DNA from: Sulfurisoma sediminicola | GTDB taxonomy: Bacteria > Pseudomonadota > Gammaproteobacteria > Burkholderiales > Rhodocyclaceae | Reading direction: 5' to 3' | Length of the DNA: 64,000 bases | Assembly (NCBI RefSeq): GCF_003865015.1 | Contig: NZ_BHVV01000008.1 | Coordinates: 310,001-374,000, forward strand | Part shown: one piece after another, positions 43,430 through 55,153 of the stretch | Layout: each line of letters starts with the position of its first letter | Position numbering within the stretch: the stretch's first letter is position 1 | Made by a program: the position numbers and the translations under genes | The notes under the pieces: model-generated | Database searches by the model: none | Seen by the model: the letters and a program-made list of their open reading frames with translations, nothing else | What the model was told of the DNA's origin: nothing

Positions 43430-43998
43430 AGCCGCGCTGCCCCTGGTGCGGCGACGATCCGCTCTACGTCGCCTACCACGACGAGGAATGGGGCGTGCCG
43501 CAGCACGACGAGCGCGTCCTTTTCGAGTTCCTCATCCTCGAAGGCGCCCAGGCCGGGCTGTCCTGGCTCACCATCCTGAGAAAGCGCGACAACTACCGCA
43601 AGGCCTTCGACGGTTTCGATCCGGCACGCGTGGCGCGCTACGACGATGCCGACGTCGCGCGGCTGCTGGCCGACCCCGGCATCGTGCGCAACCGCCTCAA
43701 GATCGCCGCCGCCATCGCCAACGCCCGCGCTTTCCTCGAGGTGCAGCGGGAATTCGGCAGCTTCGACGCCTATCTCTGGGGCTTCGTCGATGGCCGGCCG
43801 GTCCGCAATGTCTGGCAATCGATGGGCGACCTGCCGGCGACCTCCGCGGTATCCGATGCCCTGTCCAAGGATCTGAGGCACCGCGGCTTCAAATTCGTCG
43901 GTTCGACCATCTGCTACGCGCTAATGCAGGCGGTCGGCCTCGTCAACGACCATCTGGCGGGCTGTTTCCGGCATGCGCCGGTCCGCCATAGCCCATAA
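43408..43998 (+). CDS. tag: DNA-3-methyladenine glycosylase I
   Basis: 196-aa base-excision enzyme that removes 3-methyladenine. It has CPWCGDDPLYVAYHDEEWGVP at the start, including the first zinc Cys and His, Glu in LFEFLILEGAQAGLSW, and the C-terminal zinc pair in VNDHLAGCFRH. It starts inside the end of the DsrE-like gene. The 3' end lies in a 9-bp inverted repeat (43993-44001 with 44016-44024). Confidence 0.94.
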   Translation: MGDAGLLKPRCPWCGDDPLYVAYHDEEWGVPQHDERVLFEFLILEGAQAGLSWLTILRKRDNYRKAFDGFDPARVARYDDADVARLLADPGIVRNRLKIAAAIANARAFLEVQREFGSFDAYLWGFVDGRPVRNVWQSMGDLPATSAVSDALSKDLRHRGFKFVGSTICYALMQAVGLVNDHLAGCFRHAPVRHSP

Positions 43999-44102
43999 GT
44001 AAGCCCTGCCGGTCCTACTTATGGACCAGAAAAGAAGGCAGGTTTGTTTGATAATGGTCAACATCCGTGTCCGGACTTATAAGAGAATAAGCACGTTCTT
44101 AT
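43993..44102 (+). promoter_or_regulatory. AT-rich control region of the octahaem cytochrome operon
   Basis: The 132-base gap before the DUF302 gene is AT-rich. It holds an inverted pair CCATAAGTA/TACTTATGG (43993-44001, 44016-44024), the palindrome CTTATAAG (44076-44083), GAATAAG (44085-44091) and TTCTTAT (44096-44102). All share the core ATAAG/CTTAT. Such repeated cores suggest a binding site for a regulator, but no known consensus is matched. A promoter must lie here. Confidence 0.5.
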
Positions 44103-44130
44103 TTACTAGATTCACTAGGGGAGATTTGCC

Positions 44131-44676
44131 ATGCTCAAGATCGTCGGTAGCTTCGTATTAGGCATCGTATTCACAGGCGTGCTCGGCTGGAACATGATGG
44201 GTGGAATGATGTTCCACGAACACCTCAGTCCTTTCGGCGTCGAGGAGACGGTGGCGCGCATCCAGCACAACATCGAAGCCGCCGGCAACGGCTGGTCGCT
44301 CTCGGGCCTGCGCAACCCCGCAGCCGCGGTCAAGGCCGACGGCGGCAACGCACTGCCGGTGATGATGGTCGAGGCCTGCTCGACCAAGTACTCCGGCCCG
44401 ATCCTCAACGAGGACAGCGTGCGCTTCCTCTCCATCCTGATGCCCTGCAAGATCTCCGTCTACAAGAAGAACGACGGCAAGACCTACATCGGCGCCATGA
44501 ACGCCGGCCTGCTGGGTCCCATGTTCGGCCCCTTGGTGGGCGACATCATGAGCAAGGTGGCCGCCGACCAGGCGAAGTTCATCATCATGGATCCGTCCAA
44601 GCCCACGCCGCAGATCATCTATCCCAAGGCGGCTGGCGGCGGTGGCGGCGGTGGCGGCGGCGGTAGCGGTTGCTGA
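44131..44676 (+). CDS. DUF302 protein with N-terminal anchor and poly-Gly/Cys tail
   Basis: 181 aa. A single N-terminal helix (VGSFVLGIVFTGVLGW) would anchor it in the membrane, facing the periplasm. Residues about 40-155 are a DUF302 domain (VEETVARIQHNIEAAGNGW, then VMMVEACSTKYSG and LMPCKISVYKKNDGKTYIG). The end is ten glycines, then SGC. Function of DUF302 is unknown. It is the first gene of an operon with an octahaem cytochrome 26 bases downstream, which implies a role in that redox complex. Cys residues near 93 and 110 could bind metal. Confidence 0.8.
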   Translation: MLKIVGSFVLGIVFTGVLGWNMMGGMMFHEHLSPFGVEETVARIQHNIEAAGNGWSLSGLRNPAAAVKADGGNALPVMMVEACSTKYSGPILNEDSVRFLSILMPCKISVYKKNDGKTYIGAMNAGLLGPMFGPLVGDIMSKVAADQAKFIIMDPSKPTPQIIYPKAAGGGGGGGGGGSGC

Positions 44677-44702
44677 TCCCCGACCACACAGAGGAGTTCA
44701 CC

Positions 44703-46346
44703 ATGAGAATCACGCATATCCTTCTGGCGGCCCTGGCGGGGCTGAGCCTTGCCGCCGGCGCCTCCGAGCCCCCGGCCGCTGCTCCGGCAGCGCCGGCAGC
44801 GGCAGCGGCCCCCGCCGCGCCGGCCAAGATGCTCAGCAGCACGGCCGACCACAGCAAGTTCAAGGAACTGCAGCAGAGCTTCAAGTCCGGCCCCGAAGTC
44901 ACCAAGGCCTGCCTCTCCTGCCACACCGAGGCGGCCAAGCAGATCCACAAGACCAAGCACTGGACCTGGGAGTGGGTCAACCCGGAGAACAACCAGAAGC
45001 TCGGCAAGAAAAACGTCATCAACAACTTCTGTACGGCGACGGCCTCGAACGAGAAGTTCTGCTCGTCCTGCCACGTCGGCTACGGCATGGAAAACGCCAA
45101 GACCTTCGACTACACGTCCGAGACGAATGTCGACTGCCTGGTTTGCCATGACACCACCGGTGCCTACAAGAAGCTGCCGGGCCTTGCCGGTCACCCGACC
45201 TACAAGGACATCGAGTTCCCGCCGGGCTCGGGCAAGATCGCCAAGGCGGTCGACCTGCCCAAGATCGCGCAGGCCGTCGGCAAGACCAGCCGCGACACCT
45301 GCGGCGCCTGCCACTTCTTCGGCGGCGGCGGCGACGCGGTCAAGCACGGCGACCTCGACAGTTCGTTGAAGAAGCCGGCGAAGTACCTCGACGTGCACAT
45401 GGACGCCAAGGGCCTGAACTTCAGCTGCGCCACCTGCCACGCGACGCAAGGCCACAACATCCCGGGCAGCCGCTACACCCCGACCGGCAAGGCCGAGGAC
45501 GCGGCCCACATGCGCGGCAAGGAAAACAAGGGCAACCCTGCTTCTTGCCAGTCCTGCCACGGCAGCGCACCGCACAAGGCCAAGGAGCGTCTCAACAGCC
45601 ACACCGACAAGATCGCCTGCCAGACCTGCCACGTGCCGCAGTTCGCCCGCGCCCAGCCGACCAAGATGACCTGGGACTGGTCCACCGCCGGCAAGCTGAC
45701 GCCCGACGGCAAGCGGATGAAGATCCCGGATGCCTCGGGTCACCACGACAAGTACGACTCGATCAAGGGCAACTTCACCTACGAGAGCGACGTCGTGCCC
45801 GAGTACGCCTGGCTCAACGGCAAGGTGAAATACACCCTGCTCGGCGACCCGGTCAATACGCAGGGCGTGACCAAGATCAACGAGTACGGTGGCAGCCCGA
45901 CCGACGGCCAGTCGCGCATCTGGCCGCTCAAGGTGTTCCGCGGCAAGCAGCCCTACGACCTCGAAACCAAGTCGCTGCTGGTGCCCCACACCGCCGTCGG
46001 TTACGGCGAAAAGGACGACAGCGGCTTCTGGGCCAACTACAAGTGGGACGCCGCCCTCAAGGCGGGCGCCGCGGCGGCCGGACAGCCCTTCAGCGGCAAG
46101 TTCGACTTCGTCTCCACCGAGATGAGCTGGCCGATCACCCACATGGTCGCGCCGAAGGCCGATGCCCTGACCTGCACCCAGTGCCACGCCAAGAACGGCC
46201 GGCTGGCTTCGATCAAGGGTGTCTACATGCCGCGTCGCGACGCCAACGGCATGCTCGACATCATCGGCTGGCTGCTCGCCGCCGCGACGCTCGCCGGCGT
46301 GCTGATTCATGGCGGCCTGCGCACCTACCTCGGCCGGAAAGGGTAA
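44703..46346 (+). CDS. membrane-anchored octahaem c-type cytochrome (tetrathionate reductase-like family)
   Basis: 547 aa with a signal peptide, an Ala/Pro linker (22-41), eight CXXCH haem sites at Cys70, 120, 145, 200, 242, 282, 306 and 491, and a C-terminal membrane helix (519-538, IIGWLLAAATLAGVLIHGG). The haem number, spacing and wide gap before the eighth site fit the Otr family, whose Shewanella member reduces tetrathionate, nitrite and hydroxylamine in vitro. The natural substrate is not known. No CXXCK site is seen. It is followed after 4 bases by a cytochrome b gene that probably supplies electrons from quinol. Confidence 0.88.
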   Translation: MRITHILLAALAGLSLAAGASEPPAAAPAAPAAAAAPAAPAKMLSSTADHSKFKELQQSFKSGPEVTKACLSCHTEAAKQIHKTKHWTWEWVNPENNQKLGKKNVINNFCTATASNEKFCSSCHVGYGMENAKTFDYTSETNVDCLVCHDTTGAYKKLPGLAGHPTYKDIEFPPGSGKIAKAVDLPKIAQAVGKTSRDTCGACHFFGGGGDAVKHGDLDSSLKKPAKYLDVHMDAKGLNFSCATCHATQGHNIPGSRYTPTGKAEDAAHMRGKENKGNPASCQSCHGSAPHKAKERLNSHTDKIACQTCHVPQFARAQPTKMTWDWSTAGKLTPDGKRMKIPDASGHHDKYDSIKGNFTYESDVVPEYAWLNGKVKYTLLGDPVNTQGVTKINEYGGSPTDGQSRIWPLKVFRGKQPYDLETKSLLVPHTAVGYGEKDDSGFWANYKWDAALKAGAAAAGQPFSGKFDFVSTEMSWPITHMVAPKADALTCTQCHAKNGRLASIKGVYMPRRDANGMLDIIGWLLAAATLAGVLIHGGLRTYLGRKG

Positions 46347-46350
46347 GAAC

Positions 46351-46977
46351 ATGTCCGCACACGCAATGCAGAAACTCTACGTCTTCAAGATCTTCGAGCG
46401 CATCTGGCACTGGTCGCAGGCGGGACTGATCATCTTCCTGCTCATTACCGGTTTCGAGGTGCACGGCAGCTACGCCAACTTCGGCTTCGAGAAGGCGGTG
46501 AATTACCACACCATCGCCGCCTGGTCGCTGGTCGGGCTGTGGGTGTTCGCCATCTTCTGGCACTTCACCACCGGCGAATGGAAGCAGTACATCCCGACGC
46601 TGGCGAAGGTCGATGCCATGGCCAAGTACTACCTGTTCGGCATCTTCGTCAATGCGCCGCATCCGTTCCGCCTGACCACGCTGAAGAAGCACAACCCGCT
46701 GCAGCGGCTGGCCTATCTCGGGGTGATGCTGTTCATCGGCCCGCTGATCTGGTTCACCGGCTGGTTCTACATCTTCTTCGACAAGTGGCACGCCTGGGGC
46801 TGGGACAAGTACCTGAGCCTGGAATGGGTGGCGTTCTTCCACACCATCGCCGCGTTCATGATGCTGCTGTTCCTGATCGCCCACGTCTATCTGACCACCA
46901 CCGGCCACACCCCGCTCGCCCACATCAAGGCCATGATCACCGGCTGGGAAGAGGTTGAGGCCGAGGAGAAGAAATAA
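46351..46977 (+). CDS. di-haem-type cytochrome b membrane subunit
   Basis: 208-aa protein with four membrane helices of the Ni-hydrogenase/formate-dehydrogenase cytochrome b (cytochrome b561-like) type. Conserved His in FERIWHWSQAGLI, FEVHG, IFWHFTTGEW and LFLIAHVYLTTTGH give b-haem ligands. Start at 46351 follows GGGTAAGAAC. As the last gene of the DUF302/octahaem operon, it is the likely quinol/quinone partner for the octahaem cytochrome. A strong terminator follows. Confidence 0.88.
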   Translation: MSAHAMQKLYVFKIFERIWHWSQAGLIIFLLITGFEVHGSYANFGFEKAVNYHTIAAWSLVGLWVFAIFWHFTTGEWKQYIPTLAKVDAMAKYYLFGIFVNAPHPFRLTTLKKHNPLQRLAYLGVMLFIGPLIWFTGWFYIFFDKWHAWGWDKYLSLEWVAFFHTIAAFMMLLFLIAHVYLTTTGHTPLAHIKAMITGWEEVEAEEKK

Positions 46978-47026
46978 CAAGAGGAGGACGGCACTTCCGG
47001 GGACTCTGGCCCCCGGATGCTCGAAG

Positions 47027-47058
47027 CGGCCCCGGGAAACCCCCGGGGCCGTTTTTTT
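47027..47058 (+). terminator. rho-independent terminator after the octahaem operon
   Basis: Stem CGGCCCCGGG/CCCGGGGCCG around a short loop (AAAC plus one C), followed by seven T. It is 50 bases after the cytochrome b stop. Confidence 0.9.
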
Positions 47059-47077
47059 CGCCTTGTTGTCCGCCGCC

Positions 47078-47536
47078 CTAGGGCAGCGGCGGTGGCGCGT
47101 CGTTCAGGGTGCGCACGTAGGCGACCACCGCGGCGCGCAGCTTCGCGTCCGGGATGCCGACGAAGTCCATGGCCTTGCCCGGAACGGCGACCTCGGTATC
47201 GGCCAGGTAATAGTCGAGCGTCGCGAAGTTCCAGGTGTGACCCGACTTGCGCATCGCGTCTGAAAACACAAAGCCCGCGATCGTGCCGGCCTTGCGCCCA
47301 AACACGTTCCACAGGAGGGGCCCCTTGGCGTGGGCGCCGTCCCTGGTGCCGTCGTGGCACTGCGAACACTTGCGCTCGAAAAATCGCGCCCCCGCCGCCA
47401 GATCCGCCTGCGCCAGCCGTTCGCGCAGTTCGGGGGTCAGCGGCGGATCGTAGTCCGCCAGCGAGCCGCCGGCCACGGCCGGTGGCACGGCCAGCGCCAG
47501 CAGCACGGCAACCAGCGATGTCTTCGGTGTCTTCAT
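47078..47536 (-). CDS. class I cytochrome c
   Basis: 152-aa periplasmic monohaem cytochrome. Signal peptide to about residue 22. Haem site CSQCH at Cys57-His61 and likely Met ligand in GKAMDFVGIP near residue 123. The start at 47536 has AAGGAGG seven bases before it; a GTG six bases further up is too close to that site. It lies convergent to the octahaem operon and downstream of the TlpA-like gene, so it may be a soluble carrier for nearby redox enzymes, which is inference. Confidence 0.86.
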   Translation of the reverse strand: MKTPKTSLVAVLLALAVPPAVAGGSLADYDPPLTPELRERLAQADLAAGARFFERKCSQCHDGTRDGAHAKGPLLWNVFGRKAGTIAGFVFSDAMRKSGHTWNFATLDYYLADTEVAVPGKAMDFVGIPDAKLRAAVVAYVRTLNDAPPPLP

Positions 47537-47569
47537 GGTCACGCCTCCTTGCGGATGGTTTGCAGCGCC

Positions 47570-48412
47570 CTACTTGCCCGATCGTGCCGCCGCGTCGAGG
47601 ATGAAGGGCTCGTACTGGCGCCAGTCGTGCACCGGGCCGACGTTGGCGAACACCACCACGCCGTTCTTGTCGACGACGTAGGTGGTCGGGAAACGCGCGG
47701 CGATCTCGCGGTCGCGGATCTTCGCGCCGCCGGCGATCTGGAAGTGGTCGTCGCCCTCGCCGGTCGAGCCGGAATCGAACAGCGGCAACTTGATGTTCTG
47801 GCCGCTGGCCCAGCGTTGCGACACGTCGAAGCGCTCGCGCGTCTGCAGCAGCACCAGCGCGACATCGCTGCGGGAATGGATGCGCTCGTAGAGCTTCTGC
47901 AGGTCGGGCATCTCGCGCCGGCAGGGGCCGCACCACGAGCCCCAGAAGTGCAGGATGGTCACCTTGCCGCGCAGCCCGCTGACGCTCTTCTTCGCGCCGC
48001 CCGCCGCGGCGAAGGCCAGATCGGGAAAACGCTGGCCGACCTCGCGGCCGACCGGCGCACGCTTCGCCTGCTCGGCCGTCGCATACGGCCCCCACAGCTT
48101 CGGCCAGGATTTGGCATCGAACACCGTCTGGCTGTCGACGGCGTAGGGCACGCACTTCTGCCGGGTATTGGTCTGGCAACGCGCCAGCGCCTCGGCCTCG
48201 GCCTCGGTAGCGGCACCCTTCTCGGCCGACCAGCCGAAGGCGCTGCCAGGGGCGACGGCGAAGGCGCGATGCGCCGGCGCCTCGAGGAAGGCACGATACT
48301 CGGCCTGGCCATCGGCATCGAGTTGCGGCGGCAGGGTCGGCGCGGCCGCGAAAGTCGGCGCTGGCACCACGGTGGCGAAGACGAGGCCGGTCAGCAGGCG
48401 GGCGAATCTCAT
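47570..48412 (-). CDS. TlpA/ResA-like thioredoxin-fold protein with extra N-terminal domain
   Basis: 280 aa. Signal peptide to about residue 23 (PAPTFAAAP). Residues about 40-105 form a small cysteine-containing domain (ALARCQTNTRQKCVPYAV) seen in some periplasmic TlpA proteins. Residues 125-280 are a thioredoxin fold with the active site WCGPC (Cys161, Cys164) and cis-Pro region FPTTYVVD. It would reduce disulfides, for example of apo-cytochrome c. It is upstream of, and probably co-transcribed with, the cytochrome c gene. Confidence 0.84.
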   Translation of the reverse strand: MRFARLLTGLVFATVVPAPTFAAAPTLPPQLDADGQAEYRAFLEAPAHRAFAVAPGSAFGWSAEKGAATEAEAEALARCQTNTRQKCVPYAVDSQTVFDAKSWPKLWGPYATAEQAKRAPVGREVGQRFPDLAFAAAGGAKKSVSGLRGKVTILHFWGSWCGPCRREMPDLQKLYERIHSRSDVALVLLQTRERFDVSQRWASGQNIKLPLFDSGSTGEGDDHFQIAGGAKIRDREIAARFPTTYVVDKNGVVVFANVGPVHDWRQYEPFILDAAARSGK

Positions 48413-48510
48413 GATCGGTGAGGGCCTTGCGGCAAGGGGTGGATGCGGCGTTCGTGAAGACTGCATTCTACGCGGGCGCCCCCGGACAAGCCCCCCGGCA
48501 ACGGCAACGC

Positions 48511-51117
<2,607 letters not shown>

Positions 51118-51149
51118 GGAAAACCCTTTCCGCGTTAGCGTTTTCACCT

Positions 51150-51177
51150 AGGTTGGGCGATGGTGGGCAATTTCAAG
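51150..51177 (-). promoter_or_regulatory. sigma-32-like promoter for clpB
   Basis: On the minus strand CTTGAAA (51171-51177) is followed by 13 bases and CCCAACCT (51150-51157), close to the heat-shock consensus CTTGAAA/CCCCATNT. It lies 33 bases before the clpB start. Confidence 0.6.
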
Positions 51178-51250
51178 CCATCGACGCCCCCGCCTAGGCC
51201 GAAAGTGATATGTTTGGCGCTACCCCCGACGCCAGTCCAGAAGCCCGCCC

Positions 51251-54200
51251 GTGACCACGTCCCCCCAGACTCCGCCGGCCACTCTTGCCCGCCGGCAGCC
51301 CCCGCTGTGGGCGGTGTCGACGCTGCTGCTGGTCTCCGTCGTGATCTTCCTGGCCTGGGATACCGTCGACCAGTACCAAAGGATCAGCCGCGAGGAATAC
51401 CGCCACCTCGACGACCAGGCGCGCAGCGCCGAATCCCAGCTGCTGTCGTCGCTGCGCCTGATCGACTTGGTGCTGCAGCAGGTCGGCGAGGATCGACGCG
51501 CCCTGCCCGCCAGACCCGGCGCCGCCCGGCTGGTCGACCTCGAGCAGGCGATGGCCGCGCGCATGCGCCCCTTTCCCGAGATCCGCGTGCTGCTGAGCAT
51601 CGACGCGAGCGGCCACGTCGACGCCGTGACCGATCACGCGATCAAGCACCTCGACGCCTCCTCCCGCGAATACTTCACCCTGCCCCGCGACAGCGTCGAA
51701 CGCAACCGCTATTTCATTTCGCGCCCCTTCATCGGCGTCACCGGCGCCCGCGTCATCGTCCTCTCGCGCGCCACCTACGACGAACGCGGGAACTTCACCG
51801 GCGTGGCTGCGGCGACCATCGACCCACGTTACTTCGACACCCTGCTGCGCGGCATCCTGCCCAGCGGCGACAGCGGCAGCGCGGCGCTGGTCAATACGCA
51901 CGGCGACGTGCTGCATAGCCTGCCGCTGCAGGACGTGCCGGCCATCGACGCCAATTCCGGCGCCTTCCGCACCTACGTGGACTCGATGCAGGCCACCGCA
52001 AGGAGCCGGCATGTCTCGCCGATCGACGGCGCGGACCGCTACGCCGTCTTCCGCGGTGTGCTCGATACCGGCCTGTCTGTGATCGTCTCCCGCCGGGCCG
52101 ACGAGGTCCTGGCGGTCTGGCATCGCCTCCTGGCGATCCGCGGCAACCTCCTCGCCATCGCCACCCTGCTGGTCGCCTATCTGCTCGTCGTCGCCCAGCG
52201 CCGCCGCCGCGAGTCGGAACGGGCCCTGACCGCGCTGACGCAGTCGGAACAGCGCTGGGAATTCGCCCTCGAGGGCTCGGCCCAGGGCGTCTGGGACTGG
52301 GACGTGCGCAGCGATCGGGTCTTCTTCTCCCACCGCTGGAAGGCCATGCTCGGCCATGCCGACGAGGAGATCGGCGACGGCCTCGATGAATGGAAGTCGC
52401 GCGTCCACCCCGACGACCTCGATGAGACCCTGGCCACCGTGGCGGATCACATCGAGGGCCGCGCCCCGGTCTACGAGAGCCGCCACCGCGTGCGTCACAA
52501 GGACGGCCACTATCTGTGGATTCTCGACCGCGGCATGGTCATCGAGCGCGATGGCGACGGCAGGCCCGTACGCCTCATCGGCACCCATACCGACATCAGC
52601 GCGCAGGTGGCGGCGGAACAGGAACGCGAGCGCACCGCCCGCGACCTCAAGAAGGCGCAGGAGGTCGCCCATGTCGGCAGCTGGTCGCTCGACATTCCCG
52701 GCAACGAACTGCGCTGGTCGGACGAGACCTACCGCATCTTCGGCGTGCCGCCGGGCAAGACGCTGACGCTCGACGATTTCGTCGCCGTGCTGCATCCGGA
52801 CGATCGCGAGAGCGTGCTCGACCGCTGGCAGAAGGCCATCGCCGGCGCGCCCTACGACATCGTGCACCGCATCGTCGCCGAGGGACGGACGCGCTGGGTG
52901 CACGAGCGGGCGGAACTGACCTTCGCGGCCGACGGCCAGGCGGTCAGCGCGCTCGGCACGGTACAGGACATCACCGAGCGGGTGGACACGCAGCGCACGC
53001 TGGGCGAGGTGCAGCGCAACCTGCTGGCGGCGCTGGACTCGGTGCAGGAGAGCTTCATCATCGTACATCGCGACGGCACGGTGCTGCTCGCCAACGAAAC
53101 GGCCTGCCGCCGCCTCGGCCTCACGCGCAGCACCATGGAAGGGAAGAGCCTGCGCGACATCGTGCCGGAGGATCGCGGTGCCAGGCGCATGCAGCGGATC
53201 GCGGCGGCGATCGATGGCGGCCGGCCGGTCGCCTTCAGCGACCGCCGCGGCGCTTACGCCTTCGACGTCTCGATCTTCCCCTTCGGCAACGAACGGGGCG
53301 AGATCGACCGCGCGGTGATCTATGCCGCCGACATCACCGCCCGCATCCGCGCCGAGCAAGCGCAGCGCCAGAGCGAACAGATCCTGCGCACCGCCATCGA
53401 CGCCATCGACGAGGGCTTCGCGCTCTACGACGCCGACGATCGCCTGGTGTTCTGCAACGAGAAGTACCGCGAGATCTACGACAGCTCCGCCGACCTGATC
53501 GTCGAGGGCGCCCGCTTCGAGCAGATCATCCGCGGCGGCGCCGAGCGCGGCCTCTACCCCGACGCCATCGGCCGCATCGATGCCTGGGTGGCGGAGCGCC
53601 TGGCCGCGCACGGCCGCAGCGACATCAGTCCGGTGCAGCAACTCGACAACGGGCGCTTCCTCAAGGTGATCGAGCACAGGACGCCGGACAATTTCATCGT
53701 CAGCTTCCGCGTCGACGTCACCGAGCTGGAACTGGCCAAGGAGGGTGCCGAAGCGGCCAACCGCACCAAGAGCGACTTCCTCGCCAACGTCAGCCACGAG
53801 ATCCGCACGCCGATGAACGCGATCATCGGCCTGTCGCAGCTCGGCCTGGACGAGGCGCGCGACCCCGGGATGCAGGACTACCTGCGCAAGATCTTCGGCG
53901 CCTCGCGGTCGCTGCTGGCCATCCTCAACGACATCCTCGACTACTCGAAGATCGAGGCCGGGCGGATGCAGATCGAGCGCACCGAATTCCGGCTCGACGA
54001 AGTGCTCGAAAGCACGCTCGAACTCTATCGCAGCGGCGCCGAGGCCAAGGGCGTGGCGCTCACGCTCGACATCGCCGCCGACGTGCCGCTGCGGCTCCTC
54101 GGCGATCCGGTACGGCTCGGCCAGATACTGAACAACCTGGTCGGCAACGCCGTCAAATTCACCGGCAGCGGCAGCGTGGGTATCGGTGCACGCCTGCAGG

Positions 54201-55153
54201 GACGCGATGGCGAATGCGCCCGGCTCGAACTTTCGGTGACGGACAGCGGCATCGGCATCGCGCCGGATCAGCTGCGTCACCTGTTCCAGCCTTTCGTCCA
54301 GGCCGACGGATCGATCACCCGCCGCTTCGGCGGCACCGGCCTGGGCCTGTCGATCAGTCGCAGCCTAGTGCATCTCATGCATGGCGACATCACGGTCGCG
54401 AGTATCCCCGGCCAGGGCAGTACCTTCCGCGTGCAGATCTGCTTCGATACGCCCGGCGTCACCGTGTCGCCGCTGCCGAGAAACGCCGCCGGCAACGTCG
54501 ACCTGGCGGCCATCGCCGGGCCGGTGGCCGGCGCACGCGTGCTGCTGGTCGAGGACAACCCGGTCAATCGGCAGGTCGCCAAGGGCTTCCTCGACAAAGC
54601 CGGAATCGCCTGCACCGTCGCCGGTCATGGCGGCGAAGCGCTCGAGCAGCTGGAACGGTCGGAGTTCGACCTGATCCTGATGGATCTGCAGATGCCGGAG
54701 ATGGATGGCCTGGCCGCCACCCGCCGCATTCGCCGGAACCCGGCCTGGGCCCGGCTGCCGATCATCGCCCTCACCGCCTCGGCCATGGTCAAGGATCGCG
54801 ACGACTGCATCGCCGCGGGCATGAACGATCACTTGGCCAAGCCGCTCGACCCCGTAACGCTGATCGAGATGCTGCGACGCTGGATCCGCCGCGACGCCCT
54901 GCCCGGCGAGGCGGGCGCGCCGCCGACGGCGGAGCAGCTGTCCCGCCTCGGCGAGCGGCTGCGCCGGCTCGAGGAACGGCTGGCCGAACATGAATTCATC
55001 CCGGTCGAGGAACTCGCCTCCCTGCGCGGGATCATCCCCGCACCGGCGCTGGCGCCGTTCGGACAATTCGAGAGCGCCCTCATGCGCTACGACTACGCGC
55101 GCGCATGCCAGTTGCTGCAGGAGCTGCAGCAGGCGCTGGAGGCGAAGCCATGA
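51251..55153 (+). CDS. hybrid sensor histidine kinase with periplasmic sensor and multiple PAS domains
   Basis: 1300 aa from a GTG start. Two membrane helices (residues 20-37 and 294-312) enclose a Cache-like periplasmic sensor. At least three PAS/PAC segments follow between 330 and 835 (VWDWDVRSDRVFFSHRWK starts the first). The kinase core has the phosphorylated His849 in NVSHEIRTPMNAIIG, and the ATPase motifs SDSGIG-type, GTGLGLSI. A receiver domain with phospho-acceptor Asp near 1143 (LILMDLQMPEMDG) ends the chain, with a short C-terminal helical region. It overlaps the diguanylate cyclase gene by ATGA, so they form one signalling pathway. Confidence 0.93.
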   Translation: MTTSPQTPPATLARRQPPLWAVSTLLLVSVVIFLAWDTVDQYQRISREEYRHLDDQARSAESQLLSSLRLIDLVLQQVGEDRRALPARPGAARLVDLEQAMAARMRPFPEIRVLLSIDASGHVDAVTDHAIKHLDASSREYFTLPRDSVERNRYFISRPFIGVTGARVIVLSRATYDERGNFTGVAAATIDPRYFDTLLRGILPSGDSGSAALVNTHGDVLHSLPLQDVPAIDANSGAFRTYVDSMQATARSRHVSPIDGADRYAVFRGVLDTGLSVIVSRRADEVLAVWHRLLAIRGNLLAIATLLVAYLLVVAQRRRRESERALTALTQSEQRWEFALEGSAQGVWDWDVRSDRVFFSHRWKAMLGHADEEIGDGLDEWKSRVHPDDLDETLATVADHIEGRAPVYESRHRVRHKDGHYLWILDRGMVIERDGDGRPVRLIGTHTDISAQVAAEQERERTARDLKKAQEVAHVGSWSLDIPGNELRWSDETYRIFGVPPGKTLTLDDFVAVLHPDDRESVLDRWQKAIAGAPYDIVHRIVAEGRTRWVHERAELTFAADGQAVSALGTVQDITERVDTQRTLGEVQRNLLAALDSVQESFIIVHRDGTVLLANETACRRLGLTRSTMEGKSLRDIVPEDRGARRMQRIAAAIDGGRPVAFSDRRGAYAFDVSIFPFGNERGEIDRAVIYAADITARIRAEQAQRQSEQILRTAIDAIDEGFALYDADDRLVFCNEKYREIYDSSADLIVEGARFEQIIRGGAERGLYPDAIGRIDAWVAERLAAHGRSDISPVQQLDNGRFLKVIEHRTPDNFIVSFRVDVTELELAKEGAEAANRTKSDFLANVSHEIRTPMNAIIGLSQLGLDEARDPGMQDYLRKIFGASRSLLAILNDILDYSKIEAGRMQIERTEFRLDEVLESTLELYRSGAEAKGVALTLDIAADVPLRLLGDPVRLGQILNNLVGNAVKFTGSGSVGIGARLQGRDGECARLELSVTDSGIGIAPDQLRHLFQPFVQADGSITRRFGGTGLGLSISRSLVHLMHGDITVASIPGQGSTFRVQICFDTPGVTVSPLPRNAAGNVDLAAIAGPVAGARVLLVEDNPVNRQVAKGFLDKAGIACTVAGHGGEALEQLERSEFDLILMDLQMPEMDGLAATRRIRRNPAWARLPIIALTASAMVKDRDDCIAAGMNDHLAKPLDPVTLIEMLRRWIRRDALPGEAGAPPTAEQLSRLGERLRRLEERLAEHEFIPVEELASLRGIIPAPALAPFGQFESALMRYDYARACQLLQELQQALEAKP

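Noticed and set aside
44703-46346. Octahaem protein as a proven tetrathionate reductase or a nitrite reductase
   Set aside because: Haem count and spacing fit the Otr family, but no CXXCK site or partner of a nitrite reductase is seen and the family's natural substrate is not settled.
51194-54280. 1000-codon open frame opposite the hybrid histidine kinase
   Set aside because: Antisense shadow; the plus-strand frame has full kinase, PAS and receiver motifs.
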